From Haplosporangium gracile (lineage: Eukaryota; Mortierellomycota; Mortierellomycetes; Mortierellales; Mortierellaceae): DNA of 19,151 bases. Made by a program: the position numbers and the translations under genes. The notes beneath the pieces were generated by a model that made no database searches, was not told where the DNA came from, and saw nothing but the letters and a program-made list of their open reading frames with translations. Shown here one piece after another: positions 15,069 through 19,151 of the stretch; the first letter of the stretch is position 1; each line of letters starts with the position of its first letter. The stretch spans positions 1 to 19,151 of the forward strand of contig JAAAUF010000442.1 of assembly GCA_015499985.1 (NCBI GenBank). Reading direction: 5' to 3'.

Positions 15069-18000
15069 ATGGAGTCCTACATTGCAAGGTAGCCCCATAC
15101 AGCTGTCGTAAACCTTGTCTTTTGCCACGCTTATTTTCCACTCTTGCCTCAACCTGGGCCCCAGTTTAACTTCCACCTCACCAGGGACCATATATAAAAA
15201 GCCAATTGAGAACTCACACTCATCTCATCACATAGAATATCCCAATTCGAGAAATATCTGGACCCAGACGACGGTCAGACCATTAGCCTGAAGGAGTTCA
15301 AGGACCTCTGTTTCGGAGGTAACCTAGCCATAAGCAATAAACCTCCTGTTGCTCCTTTTCAAGCTATTTTTGTCCATGAGACATATAAATTAAAGGGCTG
15401 ACATGAGCTACCGCACACTGCGACCCTTGTTGATGATAACAATAGGCATCCCTGACAAGCCTGGTCTTCGACAGATATGCTGGAAGGCAAGTGACCGATC
15501 TCTGCCCTTTCATTCTTCCTTTTAGTAACATGCTTGCTTAATTGCCATCATGACACTTTGACAACCGGCAGCGACGACTCATCGACAAAGTAAAGGACAA
15601 AGGAGCAAGGAGCAACATTATTCTTCTGTTTTTGTTTTTAACACCAAAGAGTACTTCTCATATCTGACATATAGATTTTACTTCGCTACTTGCCCCTGGA
15701 CAAGACACGATGGGATAGTGTGCTCTTGGAACAGCGGCGACTCTACTATGTAAGTCGGCAGATCACCGCAAAGACAAAGAAAAACTCTCTTTTGTGCTCC
15801 CACTTCTCACTCTATTACCGCAATTTACTCTCTATGAACGATAAGGGGGAAACAAGATACAACGGGTTTGAGCAACAAAGAATAACTCACTGATCATTCA
15901 TACCTGTCGCCCACTGCTGTTACTTTGTTACGGTCTATTTATTATGCATGCAGAGCTTTGTGAAGGACTTGATAGTGGAACCTGAACTGGGCGAGGCAGA
16001 CTTTATCAAGGACGAGAGAGAGGATTCAGACTGGTCACTCTTCTTGCAGGACAACAAGACACTGGAACAGATAGACAAAGATGTTCGAAGGACACTACCG
16101 GACTTTGCGTTCTTTCAGCTCCCCATTCCTTATTCACCTCTCTGCCCCCTCAGTATCGAACCCGGGACCAGGAAACCCAAGCAGCTACACAAGCAACAAC
16201 AACAACAACAACAACAACTCATGACTAATACCCCTACTAAAGCAGGCGGCGACACCTACACAGCCACTGCTACTACTTCAATTGCAATGACCGCCGCCGC
16301 TCACAACAACAACAGCAGCAGCATGATCAATACTCTGCTTGCAGGGTCAATGGAATCCGCCTCGATACTAGACGCACGAACACCTCCAAGCAGCATACCC
16401 AGCTACTACACACACGATTCCGTCTCCATGCTATCCAGGTCGCTCCCAAAGTTGGCACTCACTCATCAGAAAAGTATTACTTCAGGAGGACTACCCTTCC
16501 ACCTCGACCTCAGGACAACAGGGTCGCCCATCGCACGATCTATGACTCCAACAGTGAAGCGACGCCAGACTGTGACCCTCATGTCTCCACGAGCTGAAAA
16601 GAAGCCTGAAAAGGCCGCCAACGAGCTGGACTCTTGGCCTGCTCTTAACCAGATGACTGAAAACGGCGGAGCCGAGACTCCACCACTTGCTAATGGATTC
16701 AGAACGCCTATCAACAGCACCGCCAACATGAATGGAATCGGGAACAGCTGTTCTTCACCTGTTCCTTCCAGGCTGAGAGGGATGGCTTCCATCTTGGTCG
16801 ATTCAGAAGAAGAAGACGATAAGCCAACGTTGCCGGGCTATCTCTTTTCGCCCATCCCGACTCGACGATCTCTATTCAAGAGAGTAGCCCATCTCAATCA
16901 AGATTTCGGATCTCGCGAACATCAGCCGCACTCCCTACAGGCGGGTCGATCTCAAGAGAACTGGATCAAGAAGCGCAAGGATATGCTTAGTAACGGGCGC
17001 AAAACTGCAGAGGCAGCAGCAGCAGCCATGGCCACAGCTACTTCGACTATCGATGTGCCATTGTCATCCTCGCCTGAATCTATAATGGAGGACCCGCAGA
17101 CCAGCAGGAGAGCAGCGCGGAAGAATCGATGGGATAATGACGGTGCTCAGAACTGCGACAGCGAGAGTGAAGACGAGAACAAGGATAAGGAAGAGAATGA
17201 TGATGAGTTGCCACAGGATCTACACTGGGAGGCGATTGAGAGGATCTTGTTTATCTATGCAAAGTTAAACCCGGGAGTTGGGTATGTCCAGGGTATGAAC
17301 GAGATCCTAGGCCCGCTCTATTATCTCCTTGCCAACGACCCCGACGAAGTCAGCCGAGGTAACGTTGTCCTCTATTACCATCTCAAGTCACCTTACGCCT
17401 TTCAATTACTGAGTTCTTACTAACGCCCTAACTGCTCATGATTTGTTGTGTTGGAATAGCGCATGCGGAGGCAGAGTCATTTTGGCTATTCCATCTATTA
17501 ATGGCACACTTTCGGGACCACTTTGTCCGTTCCTTGGATCGAGATCGAGTCAGCGGGATCGGATCGACCATCGCCAGGATGAACTTGCGACTACGCCACT
17601 TTGACGAAGATCTCTGGCAGGATCTGGAGGAAAAGGGGATAGCACCCGAGTATTACAGTTTCCGATGGCTCACGGTGTTGTGTACTCAAGAGTTTGAGGT
17701 GCCCGATGTTTGGCGGATATGGGATTCTGTACTTGCTGATACGGGGGGTATTGAAAAGGATTATGATTTTTTGCTGGACTTTGGATGCGCTATGGTTTCG
17801 TAAGTTGAACGGGCCGGTCATTTTTTTGATAATGCGTGATGGTAAAGATGCGAGTGTCGGTTACTACTTCCAGGGAGGAAAGAGTATTAATAGCTTCTTG
17901 CTGCATGTTCTTTTCATTGCGCTTGGGAAAACTGGTAGTCATCTCCGTTCCGAGCTGTTAGGTGGCGACTTTGCGGATAATGTGAAACTGTTGCAGGTAA

Positions 18001-18899
18001 AATTCATTGTGGAAAATCAGTGTCTCCCCTTTCTTCTTTTCTTCTCCTCTCACTCTTTCTCCACCTCGCGACTTATCTCTCGTATCACTCACATTTATTC
18101 TTTCCATAAATGTCTTTCGTTAATAATTGGATAATAGAATTACCCTCCAGTCGACATCCAACCAATCTTTCACCTCGCAACAGTAATTCGGGACCAGCGC
18201 GTTAACGAGTCCTTTCATTATGTTGTCTTCGCATCCGACCCCGAAGAGTCAGCTCACAATGGTCACCATCAACATCAACATCAACAGTATTCTTCTCGAC
18301 AAAGTATTGATTTTCGGATCTGGACTTCCTCCAATAACAGCAGTGGGTCTAATATGAACGATGCAGCCTCAGACTATGGCAATAGCACTGGTGGCGGAGG
18401 AGGATACATGGATAATAAGATTGACGGTGTTCAGAATAGTGACCGGTTGGACCATAACCTTGAAGGGACCGACCATCGATCACCCATGTATATTCCTCGA
18501 CCTGCGACCTACAAGAAGGATAAGCCGTCGAGTATTTCTGGATTGAGTCTTGATGGATTGTGGACAGTACGGAGCTATAGTACCAGTAATAATGGGCCGA
18601 TGTCAGGGATGGCGGGTGATCGTCAAGGTAGCGCTGTTGGAGGTGGGTCGCCATCAGGACTGAGTGTTGACAACTATGTGATAAATAGTAGTAATAGTAG
18701 TCGACCGCAGACGGGGACGTGGGCGGAGACGTTTAGTCTGTTCAAGGCCAAGTTTGTCGGGTCCACTTCTATCTCTGTTTCGGTGGTTCCGTCACCGATT
18801 TCTCCTTCTGCTGCTGGTCTTGGTAAGGACAGTGATGGCGAGGTGAGGCGGGAGAGTCATGGGTCTATCGGGCCCCTGATCCCCTCCGCCGATATATGA
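15069..18899 (+). CDS. TBC-domain Rab GTPase-activating protein, TBC1D13-like
   Basis: Eight plus-strand exons join in phase: 15069-15088, 15236-15318, 15446-15486, 15675-15749, 15954-17358, 17460-17799, 17939-17996 and 18138-18899 (TGA), giving 927 aa. The intron after 15486 begins GCAAGT, so it is GC-AG; the others are GT-AG, and intron 5 has a TTACTAACG branch site. TBC proteins stimulate GTP hydrolysis by Rabs using an Arg finger and a Gln finger. Here IDKDVRR (Arg finger at about residue 119) and YVQGMNE (Gln finger at about 519) are present, together with GLRQICWK, FRWLTVLCTQEF and DVWRIWDSVLAD. Element order resembles animal TBC1D13. A roughly 350-residue low-complexity insert (Q8 run, Ser/Thr-rich) separates the two fingers, and a Ser/Gly-rich tail of about 200 residues follows the domain. 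The exact Rab target cannot be inferred. Confidence 0.93.
16194..16217 (+). repeat. CAA trinucleotide repeat coding polyglutamine
   Basis: Eight perfect CAA codons inside exon 5 of the TBC gene encode a Gln run at the start of the low-complexity insert. A related CATCAA repeat at about 18263-18286 encodes a His/Gln stretch in the last exon. Confidence 0.95.
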
Positions 18900-19057
18900 A
18901 CCCAACCCGTCACCTCTACTATCATTCCTCTCCGTAGGTCATAAGTAGCTAGACGCGTGTTTGATAAAATACAAAAAAAAAAAATCCCCCAGCGGACAAA
19001 GAAAAAGAACAACCGTCAATATAAATCACATGACACTCAGAGAAATGTCAAGTTCAG
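18900..19057. other. 3' flank of the TBC gene
   Basis: No gene is seen. An A12 run lies at 18973-18984, about 75 bp after the stop, following GATAAAATAC, and may mark the polyadenylation area. Confidence 0.4.
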
Positions 19058-19151
19058 GCACCGGAGGGAAATGATTGGATGGCTGAGAAATGAGCGGATC
19101 TTTAATGTGATGCCGTCTTTTTTCAGCCATCCAATCATTTCCCTCCGGTGC
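19058..19151. repeat. Perfect 29-bp inverted repeat reaching the last base
   Basis: Bases 19058-19086 (GCACCGGAGGGAAATGATTG, continuing to GGCTGA) are exactly complementary in reverse to 19123-19151, with a 36-nt spacer. After one mismatch three more pairs form. The second arm ends on the final base of the window, so the full palindrome length is unknown. It may be a real hairpin or element terminus, or a fold-back at a contig end. Confidence 0.9.

Overview
The window reads as nuclear DNA of a filamentous early-diverging fungus, most likely Mucoromycota and possibly Mortierella-like. That placement is inference from gene families and intron style, not from a search. Genes carry short introns (about 68-204 nt) with GTAAGT-type donors, TAG/CAG acceptors and CTAAC/CTTAC-like branch sites. 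Start sites lie in pyrimidine-rich leaders. Bacterial-type features (operons, Shine-Dalgarno sites, CRISPR) are absent.

The left half (1-9.3 kb) is accessory and decayed. It opens with the N-terminal helix-turn-helix part of a Tc1/mariner-type transposase (minus strand, cut by the window edge). Next come a possible small element with 21-bp inverted repeats, an unrecognised three-exon gene (447-1741, plus), pyrimidine-rich minisatellites, and a possible gene remnant (2563-2814). Then there is an unrecognised minus-strand gene interrupted by one in-frame TAA inside a 30-nt tandem repeat (4331-3396), a C2H2 zinc-finger gene (about 5383-4943, minus), a dense cluster of simple and tandem repeats (5.46-6.4 kb), and an unrecognised six-exon minus-strand gene also broken by one in-frame TAA (8457-6479). 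The half ends with a frameshifted Tc1 DDE-domain relic (8478-9138, plus).

The right half (9.7-18.9 kb) is conserved and intact. On the minus strand, a small coiled-coil protein gene (10393-9776) follows an APSES/KilA-N plus ankyrin-repeat factor of the Mbp1/Swi4 type (13142-10607, 734 aa, 4 exons), which in other fungi controls G1/S transcription. On the plus strand, an eight-exon gene (15069-18899, 927 aa) encodes a TBC-domain Rab GTPase-activating protein resembling TBC1D13; one of its introns appears to be GC-AG. The factor and TBC genes diverge from a 1.9-kb intergenic region holding an ACGCGT site and a purine-to-pyrimidine strand switch. The window ends inside a perfect 29-bp inverted repeat that runs to its last base, which suggests either a contig-end fold-back or a truncated palindrome.

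Exon junctions were chosen by hand from splice motifs and reading-frame phase. In the factor, TBC, small coiled-coil and six-exon genes every proposed exon joins in phase, which is strong internal support. Product names rest on recognised motifs; genes I do not recognise are described without a function.
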